A program made the position numbers and the translations under genes. From an uncultured Acetatifactor sp. (GTDB taxonomy: Bacteria; Bacillota; Clostridia; Lachnospirales; Lachnospiraceae), in NCBI GenBank assembly GCA_949840885.1, contig CATKYJ010000027.1, forward strand, positions 1 to 61,009: a stretch of 61,009 nucleotides of DNA, read 5' to 3'. The notes beneath the pieces were generated by a model. That model was not told the origin of the DNA and made no database searches. It was given only the letters and a program-made list of their open reading frames with translations. Positions 8,446-17,342 of the stretch are shown piece after piece. Numbering within the stretch: position 1 is the stretch's first letter; each line of letters begins with the position of its first letter.

Positions 8446-9132
8446 ATGAAAATATATACAAAAAACCAATCCAGCAGTTTATGCAATCATGATGTTAAGT
8501 GGTATCTGTTCGATGAGCAGTTATGGCTCACAAAACATAATGAATATGCAGACATTGAAAAGAGTATTGCAACATCAGTAGGTAGCTTTAACTGGCTCTA
8601 TGAAGTGAATGATACTGTTTTGTTTAGCAAAGAAGATAGAAGATTTGAAACAGCTGTCATTCATTTATCAAGAAAGATAAATATTGGAAATGAGGATAAC
8701 TTATTGGCCCTGATAAAAAGAAAGGAGAAAGGTGAATTGTTTTTAGCCGAGAAAAGGAATTGTGATTTTGAGTTTCCTTCCCGTATCAATTATGCTGAAG
8801 ACAGTGATTGTTTGATTTCAAGCCCCTCGGATATAGCAGTTCAAGATTTAAGCATTTTGTTTATAGTTGATGATTTTGGATTTATTGTTATGAATGATCA
8901 GCTTCAGGGCTGGATCTTGTTGAATGCAAGCAAGCACATTTGTGCAACGCGAATTTGTGAAGAGGAATCAAACAATGACCGAGAATTGCTTGTTATGTAT
9001 TTAAGAGCCATGAATTTGTGGGAAGCGGATGAGGAGGATACAGAGGGACTTAAAATACTTTTGGAGAGTATTAAGGAAAAAATGGATCCTTTTAGTTTGG
9101 CGATTAAGGATAGCATAAAGAATATTTTATGA
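8446..9132 (+). CDS. Candidate immunity protein, large
   Basis: A 228-residue soluble acidic protein, the second largest candidate immunity protein of the array, immediately behind the 8160-8441 tip remnant (stop to ATG 4 nt). No recognised domain, signal or membrane segment. By gene order it protects against the toxin whose tail is at 8160-8441. Confidence 0.6.
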   Translation: MKIYTKNQSSSLCNHDVKWYLFDEQLWLTKHNEYADIEKSIATSVGSFNWLYEVNDTVLFSKEDRRFETAVIHLSRKINIGNEDNLLALIKRKEKGELFLAEKRNCDFEFPSRINYAEDSDCLISSPSDIAVQDLSILFIVDDFGFIVMNDQLQGWILLNASKHICATRICEEESNNDRELLVMYLRAMNLWEADEEDTEGLKILLESIKEKMDPFSLAIKDSIKNIL

Positions 9133-9192
9133 AGCCGGATATGTTAACGGCAATGAAATATCAATGGAGTACCGGATGGTAGAAGGAGGAGT

Positions 9193-9528
9193 ATGAAACT
9201 AATTATTGAGATAGATAATGATACATATTTACAGAGCTACTTATCAATTTTATCAATCGGGGTTTTAGAATGCTTGGAAAAAGAACTTATTACATATAAT
9301 GACGCAATGAACATATTGTATTTTCCAGGCATAATAGATAAAATTGAAGAGATATTTCCCGATTTAGGGCATGCGATTCACTTAGGAACTGAACTGGAGG
9401 ATGTTGCAGAATTTATTCCAGAAAAACTAGGACAGTCGATTTGCGAGATCAAAGAACTAAATAGCAAATCAATTAAATTTGATGGAGTCCCCAAACAACA
9501 TGTCTTTTATAAAATTATTAGCACATGA
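9193..9528 (+). CDS. DUF3969 family protein, candidate immunity
   Basis: 111 residues with YLSILSIGVLECLEKELITY near the start and IHLGTELEDVAEFIPEKLG in the centre, a pattern I associate with DUF3969, a family often placed in toxin/immunity loci. An AGAAGGAGGAGT ribosome site precedes the ATG at 9193. The function is not known; immunity is inferred from context. Confidence 0.6.
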   Translation: MKLIIEIDNDTYLQSYLSILSIGVLECLEKELITYNDAMNILYFPGIIDKIEEIFPDLGHAIHLGTELEDVAEFIPEKLGQSICEIKELNSKSIKFDGVPKQHVFYKIIST

Positions 9529-9597
9529 CTGTTGAGTCTCCGGATTTGCCAGGAAATGTCCTTAAAGACTATTCGATTTTTGACAAGACCTACACCT

Positions 9598-9657
9598 GTG
9601 TGAAACATAGATGTTCTTAGGCTGTGTTTTTTGCAGCCTTAGAACATCTTTTCACAC
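9598..9657. repeat. 60-bp hairpin element, copy 2
   Basis: The outer arm GTGTGAAA (9598-9605) pairs with TTTCACAC (9650-9657). An unpaired CAT follows, then an inner stem of 9609-9624 with 9634-9649 (one mismatch). It has the same length, the same CAT bulge and the same following TATGAC as copy 1 at 3505. Bases that differ between the two copies are mostly changed on both strands of the stem. Confidence 0.85.
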
Positions 9658-10299
9658 TATGACGCAGGCAAGCTCCCTACCGCCACGGCAAACGAAACCA
9701 GGATCCAGGCCCTGACCGGTGAGATAGAGGACAGGAATGCATACTACATCGGGAGGTGCGGCGGGGATGTCCTGACCGGTCTCATAGGATTTGCGGAATC
9801 ATTTCTCGGAAGCTCCATGGCAACATTCGGTGCCGGTTCCCCGGCAGCGGAAGTGGCAAACGGTGCAGGGCTTGTGCTGGCACCAGGATCGATGGCAATG
9901 GTGGTCGGAGGTGTCCTGGTTGCGGTCGATGGGGCCACAGAGACGGCCTATGCTGTCCAGATGCTTGGCGAGGACATAGGAGGTACCGGGAGAATAAGGC
10001 TGAGGAAACTGAGGGCAGTACAGGAGCTAGGGGAGAACCTGATTCCGTAAAAGGTTTTACAAAGAAATATGTTCCAGAATCAGGTGAGTGGAAAGCGACC
10101 GGGAAAAAACGAAATCAGTGGTTAAAAGAAAATGGTTACACATTAGGTGAGGATTATTTCCATGGAAGAGGTAGACAAAACAGAATGTCTTTTGATGTTT
10201 TTGATAGGGATGGCAATGTGATTGGCCGTCTAGATAGATCATGTTCATTTGAATTCTGATAGTGGTAATATCCACTATTGGTTTAATGATTAAATTTAT
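9658..10299 (+). pseudogene. Orphan Rhs pre-toxin region and frameshifted toxin tip
   Basis: Right after the hairpin, the frame YDAGKLPTATANETRIQAL continues into the same pre-toxin region as 2130-2440 (about 95% identical). A single lost G near 9979 (GGGAGG became GGAGG) shifts the frame. The tip then continues in another frame (SGEWKATGKKRNQWLKENGY, HGRGRQNRMSFDVFDRDGN), and its last residues (SGNIHYWFND) are in a third frame. The tip is therefore dead. Family unknown. Confidence 0.65.
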
Positions 10300-10309
10300 G
10301 GAGGAAATC

Positions 10310-10975
10310 GTGGAGTGCATTGTGGAGTTTGGTAATTTATCGGTCGATCAGCAACTAGATATACTTGAGGCAAAATTGCAGAATAAGGATATATTATTAT
10401 TCCAATTTTATGAAAAAAATAGTGAATTTATAGGAGAGGAGGAATACGTAAATGAATGTTTTGATAACTACTGCGATGATATTATTCACTATTACAATCC
10501 AAAACTTCAGGAGGAAATCAAGCAGGCTATATACAGTGAGTTGATAAAAAATTGTTTTTTGGAGAGAGAATTCAGCGATATAAGAAGAAAAGAGGAGGTG
10601 GAGAAATTATATAATGAAATGAAGAGAGGTGAATATACAAATATTTCAGGAGAAAGTATAACAGCTATAAAAGAATTAGTTTTTGATAAAATAATCAAAT
10701 GCAATAAAAATGAACCATTATACAAGTACATTGATGAAAGAAAATATGGGAAGAGTACATGGATTCTTGATGAGAGAGGAAAAGTTTATAATGCCGGAGA
10801 AGCAATTTGGTATAAGCCTGCTAACAGGAAAGAGGCTCTTGAAATCTTGGAAAGATTTCCTATCTTTTCATGTATTGTATTGAAAGAAAGAGAACAGCTA
10901 GATAACTTTTTGATAGGCTATACAGTCATAGAAACAGCTTCAAATTATGACTTGCTGATTTTTAATAATACTTGA
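10310..10975 (+). CDS. Candidate immunity protein
   Basis: About 221 residues, AT-rich, acidic and mostly helical, with no recognised family. The best start is GTG 10310, five bases after GGAGG at 10300-10304; ATG 10298 has no ribosome site. It overlaps or abuts the end of the frameshifted 9658 tip, so it is that toxin's likely immunity gene. Confidence 0.6.
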   Translation: MECIVEFGNLSVDQQLDILEAKLQNKDILLFQFYEKNSEFIGEEEYVNECFDNYCDDIIHYYNPKLQEEIKQAIYSELIKNCFLEREFSDIRRKEEVEKLYNEMKRGEYTNISGESITAIKELVFDKIIKCNKNEPLYKYIDERKYGKSTWILDERGKVYNAGEAIWYKPANRKEALEILERFPIFSCIVLKEREQLDNFLIGYTVIETASNYDLLIFNNT

Positions 10976-10989
10976 AAAGGGGCACGTAA

Positions 10990-11262
10990 ATTTTGTATAA
11001 TCTCTTAAATTCCATGTTTTTGACCAGTTGAAAGCCCTCATCGACAAGCCGTTCGTATCCCAGCTGCCCTTACCGAAAAGGCGTACAGCGTCCTGCACCG
11101 CCTAAAAGAAATTATTTGGTGGAGCACTGTGAGTGAAATATTGAATTATTAAGGGGTAAGCCGTTCAATGAATATTAAAGAGTTTATTAATGCAATACCA
11201 AACAGGCCGAGGATGTACTTGGAAGAAATGAGACTGGATTATATTTACTATTTTACAATAAG
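10990..11262 (+). pseudogene. Mixed Rhs and immunity gene scraps
   Basis: Contains a 43-bp Rhs piece at 11059-11101 identical to 1995-2037, and the start of another small gene at 11168 (MNIKEFINAIPNRPRMYLEE) that stops after about 32 codons. GRRPGMYL-like starts are common in immunity proteins. Nothing intact is present. Confidence 0.45.
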
Positions 11263-11332
11263 TATCTAAAAGCATAATGGTTCACTTGGTAGGCGTACTT
11301 TTAACACGAAATAGGGTTTGGTGACGAAAATA

Positions 11333-11827
11333 ATGCGATTTACAAAGAGACGAACTATGGATTTCCATGCATTTAAAACAAATATAAAAATTTTAGACAG
11401 GGAAGAGGGAAGCGAAATTCGGGAAAGGTATATAGAAAACTTCATAAACACATTGTCCTCTCGATATAATGAGATGATCAAGCAACGTCATAAATTCCAG
11501 GATGGCTATTGTTATCTTGGTTATTTGTGGGATTATTTAAAAAATCCTATTGTTATTACAAAAGAATATGTCGAGGTAGTAGCAAAGGATATAGGTGAGG
11601 TTTATGTCTTTTGGGATATTCAGACTTGTGAAAGAATATTCATTAAAAATTATTGGAAATTGGGAAAAGAGACAGTAATTAAATTAAAGTTTGAAGTATT
11701 GCTGGAGAATTATGGATATTTGCCGGAAGACATTTATGTATTTGATGAAACCTTTCAGTGGACATTGATATTCACGCATGAAGAGGCAGATGGAGTTCCT
11801 TATTGTATTAAAAGCGGAAATATATAG
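11333..11827 (+). CDS. Candidate immunity protein with a dead paralogous copy upstream
   Basis: 164 residues from ATG 11333 (TTG 11318 is also possible). Soluble, with no family recognised. About 220 bp of it are repeated at 7630-7853, where the copy has stops. The preceding toxin is absent here. The pair of copies shows that cassettes have been duplicated inside the array and then decayed independently. Confidence 0.6.
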   Translation: MRFTKRRTMDFHAFKTNIKILDREEGSEIRERYIENFINTLSSRYNEMIKQRHKFQDGYCYLGYLWDYLKNPIVITKEYVEVVAKDIGEVYVFWDIQTCERIFIKNYWKLGKETVIKLKFEVLLENYGYLPEDIYVFDETFQWTLIFTHEEADGVPYCIKSGNI

Positions 11828-11928
11828 TTATGATAATATTTCAAAAAGCATCAAAGGGACGTGGGACATATCTGTTGGGTTTAAGGAAATAGAAGGGTGG
11901 GATTACTATCAATAGCAATATATCCTGG

Positions 11929-12297
11929 ATGGAATTTGAAAATAGCATGCATGACATCTTTGGAAAAAGGTTTAAGTATGTCGATGAACTGTATTATAAT
12001 GTTAATAAGCAAATACAATTTGGAGAAGAAACAGAATTAAGCGATGTTGAGGCGTTAGTGTATTTGCAGAAACTACATTATATGAGTGGAATTCTATATG
12101 TGATAACGGATTATTGTTATGAAAAAAAGTGTGGGCCATTTATTGTTGATGCAAATCATATAAATAAATTTGTTGAAAATTTTTCAGCTGCTTTTGGTGA
12201 GGCATTTTATTCAACAGATGTAATTGTTATAAGCTTTACTGAAAAACTAATTTGGGTTCTGTTCCATGAAGGAATATGCTGGTTAAGCAAAGGATAG
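11929..12297 (+). CDS. Candidate orphan immunity protein
   Basis: 122 acidic residues (MHDIFGKRFKYVDELYYNVN ... VIVISFTEKLIWVLFHEGIC). The ribosome site is weak. The 100 bases in front may be the end of another broken gene (SVGFKEIEGWDYYQ then a stop). It belongs to the array by composition and position only. Confidence 0.5.
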   Translation: MEFENSMHDIFGKRFKYVDELYYNVNKQIQFGEETELSDVEALVYLQKLHYMSGILYVITDYCYEKKCGPFIVDANHINKFVENFSAAFGEAFYSTDVIVISFTEKLIWVLFHEGICWLSKG

Positions 12298-12329
12298 CTT
12301 TCGTCTGGTCTTGCCTGGTGCTCTTCCGT

Positions 12330-12624
12330 TGAACTAGACAGCAGAAGCACAAGAAAGGTCTGCTACACCTGCGATGCAGACGGAAACCTGGTAAAGGAGT
12401 ACAGTCCCACCGACAACGGCCGGACCTCCTGCCAGTACACCGTGGAAAACCGCCTGGAGGCAGTGTACACCGGCAACGCCTACAACAAAACCCTCCAGAT
12501 GATGTTGGGAACGATGGCTGGCTTCTGGGATATGGTTATAATAATCCTAATGGAGGTATGCCCCATTTACAGATACATCCCGCGAATGGAAAAGAGCTAA
12601 GAATATTTTGTAGAAATTAGAGGT
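12330..12624 (+). pseudogene. Rhs YD fragment joined to a toxin-tip tail
   Basis: GC-rich Rhs sequence (STRKVCYTCDADGNLVKEYS, ENRLEAVYTGNAYNKTLQ) changes at about 12500 to an AT-rich tail in another frame (NDGWLLGYGYNNPNGG, MPHLQIHPANGKELRIFC). PHLQIHPxNGKxxRIF is a recurrent toxin-tip ending. The immunity gene follows 8 nt later. Confidence 0.6.
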
Positions 12625-12632
12625 AAGATAAA

Positions 12633-13007
12633 ATGAAATTATCTATTGAGCAGATTAATGATCTTATAACAGGTTGTAAATTGGCTGTAGAGTTAAAACC
12701 CACTAAACCGGAGTTGAGGCATTTTATGACAGTTTTAGGGTATGAAATAAGTGCAGAGGGGCATTTTAAAGAACTTTCGAGAACGTTATGTAGTAAAAAA
12801 ATGAAGACCACTTATTTTCAGATACGGGATTATGAAATACCTAAAGAGTATTATAATAATGGCTTAGAGATTTCCGATTTAATATTAAAAAATGACAGGA
12901 TAACGGATGGCATCGTTGGCATTTTCAATCTCGAAAAAGAATTAGACCATTATTTCAATGATCCTGAATTGTTAGTACCAGAGTGGAGATGTGATAATCT
13001 TATCTGA
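12633..13007 (+). CDS. Candidate immunity protein
   Basis: 124 residues, ATG at 12633 behind AGAGGTAAGATAAA. Directly follows the PHLQIHPANGK toxin tail and is presumably its partner. No recognised domain. Confidence 0.6.
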   Translation: MKLSIEQINDLITGCKLAVELKPTKPELRHFMTVLGYEISAEGHFKELSRTLCSKKMKTTYFQIRDYEIPKEYYNNGLEISDLILKNDRITDGIVGIFNLEKELDHYFNDPELLVPEWRCDNLI

Positions 13008-13079
13008 TCAGCCAGCCTCAAACCCTGCGAACCGGAAAAGGTTGAGTAAGATAGTGACTATAAAAAGACAACTCTCTGT

Positions 13080-13690
13080 CCTGCCATCTGCGTACCGCCG
13101 CGGACGGTCTGGTGACGGAGTACATCTACGACTTGGAGAATAACCTGACCGGCATCACCGATGCCTCCGGCACCGGCTACTCCCACGGGGAGGGCCGCGG
13201 CGATGCCGTGGTGGCCGTGGACATGTTTGCGTGGAGAGAATATGATAGATTTTCTGGTGCAGCAGGAAACGAGGTGAGAATTGATGGAATGTGATGCAAA
13301 AATACTTCTGCAAAGGGTAGATGACTATTTTACAGGAACAATATCAAAAACGGACCTTGGAAAGTGGGCAAGCAAAGCATATTATGATATATTAAAAGGC
13401 AGCAGGCCTGGCGACGCAAAAGACCACCTGACCCTGAACCGCTACAACTACTGTATCAGCAGCTACACCAACTACATGGAGCCCAGCGGGAACCTGCCGT
13501 GGAGGGACATCGTGCAACGGGGGACAAGGACAGGTCCGATCCTGCCAGCTGGTGGGGCGAGCCGCTGCCCCTGTACAGTGAGTGGCGCCGCAATATTTGG
13601 GGGAAGTCCTAAAGATCCCGGTATGCCTGTTACGCATGAAGACATTTCCTGCGGCTGTAACCTGGGCCATTATCTTCTGCACCTACGATG
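13080..13690 (+). pseudogene. Terminal Rhs core and tip scraps of the array
   Basis: Pieces in order: a YD repeat (EYIYDLENNLTGITDASGTG); the first ~38 codons of a small immunity-like gene (13284, MECDAKILLQRVDDYF); an Rhs core end (LTLNRYNYCISSYTNYMEPS); and the 64-bp toxin-tail copy at 13583-13646. It is a mosaic, and none of the pieces is complete. Bases 13690-13790 hold nothing I can assign apart from an imperfect GC hairpin in front of the debranching enzyme stop. Confidence 0.6.
13583..13646 (+). repeat. Second copy of the 8321-8384 toxin-tail segment
   Basis: 64 bp nearly identical to 8321-8384, fused directly to Rhs core sequence encoding LYSEWR at a short shared GTGGYGCCGC junction. 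It shows that illegitimate recombination at microhomology contributes to the mosaic. Confidence 0.8.
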
Positions 13691-13790
13691 ACAGAAGCTT
13701 CCTGAAAATCCCCCAGAGGGAGAAGTCCCGATGGGAAACGCTCTCCGGGGGAAAGTTTTCAAAGGAATGCCCTCATTTGATGAAATTCTA

Positions 13791-15944
13791 TTACTCCATG
13801 GAATGCTTCTCTTTCATGATATCTCTGCCAGTGAACACCGCCACCGAGCGGGGCCGCATGATGAACTCATGCTCAATCCGCACCTCCTGCCCCTCCGGGT
13901 AGCAGCAGCGGTTCCGCTCATCTCCAAAGGTGTTCACGCTCAAATACCAGGCCTGGCTGGGGGGCAGGGCAGGCAACGTGATCCGCACGTCCTCCCAATG
14001 GGTGTTGACTGCCACATATACCAGATCATCGGCTTTGGTCTTTTCATTGTACCCGGCGAAACTCACGGCCAGCGTCTTGGCATCGCCCGGGATGAACACC
14101 TCTTCCGCGTTGATATTGTGAGTCAGGAGAGGCTCCATGCCGCAGACGGCATCGGGAAGCATCTTCCGGATGACAGGATGCTTATGCCGGTAGGCAATCA
14201 TAAACTTAAAGAATTCAAACAGTTCCCGGTTCCTGTCGAGCAGACTCCAGTCCAGCCAGGAGATCTCATTGTCCTGGCAGTAGGCATTGTTGTTGCCGTA
14301 CTGGGAATTGCCGAATTCGTCCCCGGCCAGGAACATGGGCGTTCCCCTGCTGCACATCAGCACGGCACAGGCATTGCGGATCATGCGGAAGCGCAGGCTC
14401 AATATCTCCGGATCGTCGGTATCGCCCTCTATGCCGCAGTTCCAGCTACGGTTGTCGTTGGCACCGTCCGTGTTGCCCCAGCCGTTCCCCTCATTGTGCT
14501 TCTCATTGTAGGAATACAAATCGTACAACGTGAAGCCGTCGTGGCAGGTGAGGAAGTTCACGCAGGAATTGTAGCCCGCGTAGTTGTTGGTGTTGTCGGA
14601 ATAGAAGCCGCCGTAGAGGTCGCCGGAGCCGGAGATGCTCCAGGAGGCTTCCCAGGAATGCCAGTAATCCCCCTTTAAAAAGGCTCGCAGGGAGTCCCGA
14701 TAGCGGCCGTTCCACTCTGCCCAGCGTCTGCTGGCGGGGAACTTTCCCACCTGGTAGAGCCCGCCCGCATCCCAGGCCTCCGCGATCAGCTTTACATTCC
14801 GCAGGATAGGGTCCGTGGCCAAAAGCTCCAGGAGAGGAGGATTGTTCATGGGCGAACCGTCCTCATGCCGCCCTAAGATGCTCGCCAGATCGAAGCGGAA
14901 GCCGTCGATGCGGTAACTCACCGTCCAGTAGCGCAGGCATTCCAGGATCAACTGGCGGACGATGGGATTGTTGCAGTTCAAAGTGTTGCCGCATCCGCTG
15001 AAATTATAGTAATTTCCATTGGGTGTGAGCATGTAGTAGACCTTGTTGTCGAAACCCTTGAAGCAGAAAGTGGGTCCTTTTTCGTTCCCCTCCGCGGTGT
15101 GGTTGAACACCACGTCCAGGATGACCTCGATGCCATTGTCGTGCAGGGCCTTGATCAGCACTTTCAGTTCATTGTCCTTGTGGGCCTCATCGCCGGAGAT
15201 ATAGTTGGTGTTGGGGGCAAAAAACCCCACCGTATTGTAGCCCCAGTAGTCCAGGAGATTCTTGCCGTCCACCTCTCTGGCATTGATGGCTTCATCGAAC
15301 TCGAAGATGGGCATCAGCTCCACCGCGTTGATCCCCAGTTCTTTCAGGTAGGGAATCTTCTCCATAAGGCCCGCGAAAGTGCCCGGATGGGCAACGCCGG
15401 AGGAGTGGTGGTAAGTGAAGCCGCGCACATGGAGCTCATAGATGACCAGGTCGCTCATAGTGCGGGTAGACTGTGGCGCATCGCCCCAGTCGAATCCGTC
15501 CTTGATGACGCGGGCGTGGTAGCAGCCGCTCTTGCGGTTTCCCCATATCCGCTGGCCGGTGACGAAACGGGCGTAAGGGTCTAAGAGCACGGAATGGGGA
15601 TTGAAGAGGAGCCCGTTCTCCGGCTCGTAGGGCCCGTCTACCTGGTAGGCATATTCAAAATCCTCGATGTCCAGACCGAAGACGATCATGGAATACACGT
15701 CTCCGATTTTATAGGCCTCCGGAAAGGGGAGCCTTGCGTAGGGGGTGAAAGCGTCCCGGTGGAAGAGAAGTAAGGTGCAGGAAGTCCCGTAATGGGTGTG
15801 GACGGTGAAGTTCACGCCCACGGAAAGCGCCATAGCCCCATGCACGTCGAAAAGGCCGGGGCGGACGGGAAAGCCCTCGATTTCAGCCATGGGCGTCAGG
15901 GTCGGATACAGCGCAGGGTCATATTTTTGCGTATATAGGTTCAA
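13791..15944 (-). CDS. glgX: Glycogen debranching enzyme (isoamylase-type, GH13)
   Basis: A 717-residue cytosolic enzyme that hydrolyses alpha-1,6 branch points of glycogen. An N-terminal carbohydrate-binding/early-set domain (NGLLFNPHSVLLDPYARFV) precedes the GH13 barrel. The barrel shows VFNHTAEG (region I), RIDGFRFDLASILG with the nucleophile Asp (region II), LIAEAWD with the acid/base Glu (region III) and FLTCHDGFTL (region IV). The start is TTG at 15944, eight bases after AAGGAG; a longer frame upstream runs antisense through pcp and is rejected. Length is normal for the family. It stands alone, divergent from pcp, and ends near the Rhs array. Confidence 0.93.
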   Translation of the reverse strand: MNLYTQKYDPALYPTLTPMAEIEGFPVRPGLFDVHGAMALSVGVNFTVHTHYGTSCTLLLFHRDAFTPYARLPFPEAYKIGDVYSMIVFGLDIEDFEYAYQVDGPYEPENGLLFNPHSVLLDPYARFVTGQRIWGNRKSGCYHARVIKDGFDWGDAPQSTRTMSDLVIYELHVRGFTYHHSSGVAHPGTFAGLMEKIPYLKELGINAVELMPIFEFDEAINAREVDGKNLLDYWGYNTVGFFAPNTNYISGDEAHKDNELKVLIKALHDNGIEVILDVVFNHTAEGNEKGPTFCFKGFDNKVYYMLTPNGNYYNFSGCGNTLNCNNPIVRQLILECLRYWTVSYRIDGFRFDLASILGRHEDGSPMNNPPLLELLATDPILRNVKLIAEAWDAGGLYQVGKFPASRRWAEWNGRYRDSLRAFLKGDYWHSWEASWSISGSGDLYGGFYSDNTNNYAGYNSCVNFLTCHDGFTLYDLYSYNEKHNEGNGWGNTDGANDNRSWNCGIEGDTDDPEILSLRFRMIRNACAVLMCSRGTPMFLAGDEFGNSQYGNNNAYCQDNEISWLDWSLLDRNRELFEFFKFMIAYRHKHPVIRKMLPDAVCGMEPLLTHNINAEEVFIPGDAKTLAVSFAGYNEKTKADDLVYVAVNTHWEDVRITLPALPPSQAWYLSVNTFGDERNRCCYPEGQEVRIEHEFIMRPRSVAVFTGRDIMKEKHSME

Positions 15945-16095
15945 TGTTTTGTCTCCTTTATCTGGTTGGATCCGGTATAGGACACTCCCGGATCCCTGAA
16001 AGCAGTATGGCAACAGTATAGCGAAAGATAGTCGAAAATGCAAATAGAAATTTTGGGGGAAATATAGTATACTATGTCCAAATGGAGGATATAGT

Positions 16096-16719
16096 ATGAA
16101 AATCATGATGACAGGCTTCGAGCCTTTTGGAGGAGAATCCATGAACCCGGCCCTGGAAGCAGTGCGCAGGCTCCCGGAGCGCGTTGCAGGGGCGGAGATT
16201 GTGAAAGTGGAGCTGCCCACGGTATACGGACGGGCAGGGGAGGTTTTGGAGGAGGCTGTGCGCAGGGAGGAGCCTGGCGCGGTGCTTTGCGTGGGGCAGG
16301 CGGGCGGATGCTCGGGAATCCTGGTGGAGCGGGTGGCAATCAATCTCCGAGATGCCAGGATCCCGGACAATGGCGGCAGACAGCCCGTGGACGAGGCGGT
16401 GCGGGAGGACGGCCCGGCGGCTTATTTTGCCACTGTTCCAGTGAAGCAAATGGCCGCCGCCATCCGTGAGGCGGGAATCCCCGCGTTCTTGTCATACAGC
16501 GCCGGAACCTTTGTCTGCAATGATGTCTTGTATACGCTGCTGCATCTGGCCGCAAGAGAGTACCCTGTCATGAAAGGCGGATTCCTCCATGTGCCCTACG
16601 CTACCGAGCAGACCGTAGGCAAGCCCTCCGGCACGCCCGGGATGGCGCTGGAGACCATTGCCAGGGGGCTGGAGAGGGCAGCCTGGGCAGTTGTCAGTCA
16701 AATAAGCGAAAAAACATAA
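16096..16719 (+). CDS. pcp: Pyroglutamyl-peptidase I
   Basis: A 207-residue C15-family cysteine peptidase that removes N-terminal pyroglutamate from peptides in the cytosol. MTGFEPFGGESMNPA opens the chain. The catalytic triad is visible as Glu in GILVERVAINL, Cys in SAGTFVCNDVLY and His in GGFLHVPY. GGAGGATATAGT precedes the ATG at 16096. Divergent from glgX across 151 bp; followed by the tRNA-Arg promoter. Confidence 0.95.
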   Translation: MKIMMTGFEPFGGESMNPALEAVRRLPERVAGAEIVKVELPTVYGRAGEVLEEAVRREEPGAVLCVGQAGGCSGILVERVAINLRDARIPDNGGRQPVDEAVREDGPAAYFATVPVKQMAAAIREAGIPAFLSYSAGTFVCNDVLYTLLHLAAREYPVMKGGFLHVPYATEQTVGKPSGTPGMALETIARGLERAAWAVVSQISEKT

Positions 16720-16774
16720 TAATTAAAACGAAAAAATATTCTACTAAAAACATGAAAAAATCCCAAAAAAACGC

Positions 16775-16803
16775 TTGACTTTTCGGGACAAAAAGGGTAT
16801 GAT
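16775..16803 (+). promoter_or_regulatory. Sigma-70 type promoter of tRNA-Arg
   Basis: TTGACT at 16775-16780 and TATGAT at 16798-16803 are separated by 17 bases, 36 bp before the mature tRNA 5' end. Confidence 0.85.
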
Positions 16804-16839
16804 AACTAATGTTGCAGGAGATACTGCCTGTAGTGTTAT

Positions 16840-16913
16840 GTGCGTTTAGCTCAGCTGGATAGAGCGTTTGGCTACGGACCAAAAGGTCGGGGGTTCGAAT
16901 CCTCTAACGCACG
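16840..16913 (+). tRNA. tRNA-Arg (anticodon ACG)
   Basis: A 74-nt cloverleaf: acceptor GTGCGTT pairs perfectly with AACGCAC, the T-loop is TTCGAAT, and the anticodon stem TTTGG/CCAAA holds the loop CTACGGA with ACG (read as ICG). CCA is not encoded. It has its own promoter and a strong terminator. Confidence 0.95.
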
Positions 16914-16919
16914 TTATCT

Positions 16920-16962
16920 TGTGCGCTTGCGTATGCTGTTATGTACGCCTGCGCACATTTTT
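16920..16962 (+). terminator. Rho-independent terminator after tRNA-Arg
   Basis: TGTGCGC/GCGCACA and GCGTA/TACGC stems are stacked, followed by TTTTT at 16958-16962. Confidence 0.85.
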
Positions 16963-17342
16963 GTCTGAATGGCGGGAAAGCCTTGAAACAGGTATTCCCG
17001 CCATTCTCTGATGCCGCCAGCCGCTTTCCGGCCTGTCTCCCCGGTTCGGTGATGTGATTCCTCCCGAATGATCTCAAACAGATATTTTTTCAGTTGGCTT
17101 CCGGGTTCTGATGCCTGCGGATCTTCTTTATTCCCAAGCCAGTATCGCTCGCTCCACAATGCCTGAATCAAGCCTGAATCAACAAAGACTTTTGAAAAAA
17201 GCTGTCTCAGAAGGATTGATTTTATAGAATAAAGAAAGTATAATGTCATAAGTCGGTGGAAACATAGGAGCAGACATGAAACGAGAAACCGGGAACCTGC
17301 GTACTTACAAAGCGCATTGCCCCGGAAAGAAATGGTAGGACT
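16963..17342. other. Region without a convincing gene
   Basis: A minus-strand ORF of 111 codons (17249-16914) lies here, but it lacks a ribosome site and its C-terminus runs through the tRNA terminator. Its product resembles nothing I know; it may be a decayed gene. No RNA element is recognised. Confidence 0.4.

Noticed and set aside
13731..14678. Long plus-strand ORF of 315 codons
   Set aside because: It is a mirror frame of the glgX gene with Val/His/Pro-rich nonsense composition.
15945..16370. 142-codon N-terminal extension of the debranching enzyme frame
   Set aside because: It runs antisense through pcp, has no family similarity, and TTG 15944 has a proper ribosome site and gives a normal length protein.
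16914..17249. Minus-strand ORF of 111 codons next to tRNA-Arg
   Set aside because: No ribosome site; runs into the tRNA terminator; no recognisable product. Kept only as a note on the region.
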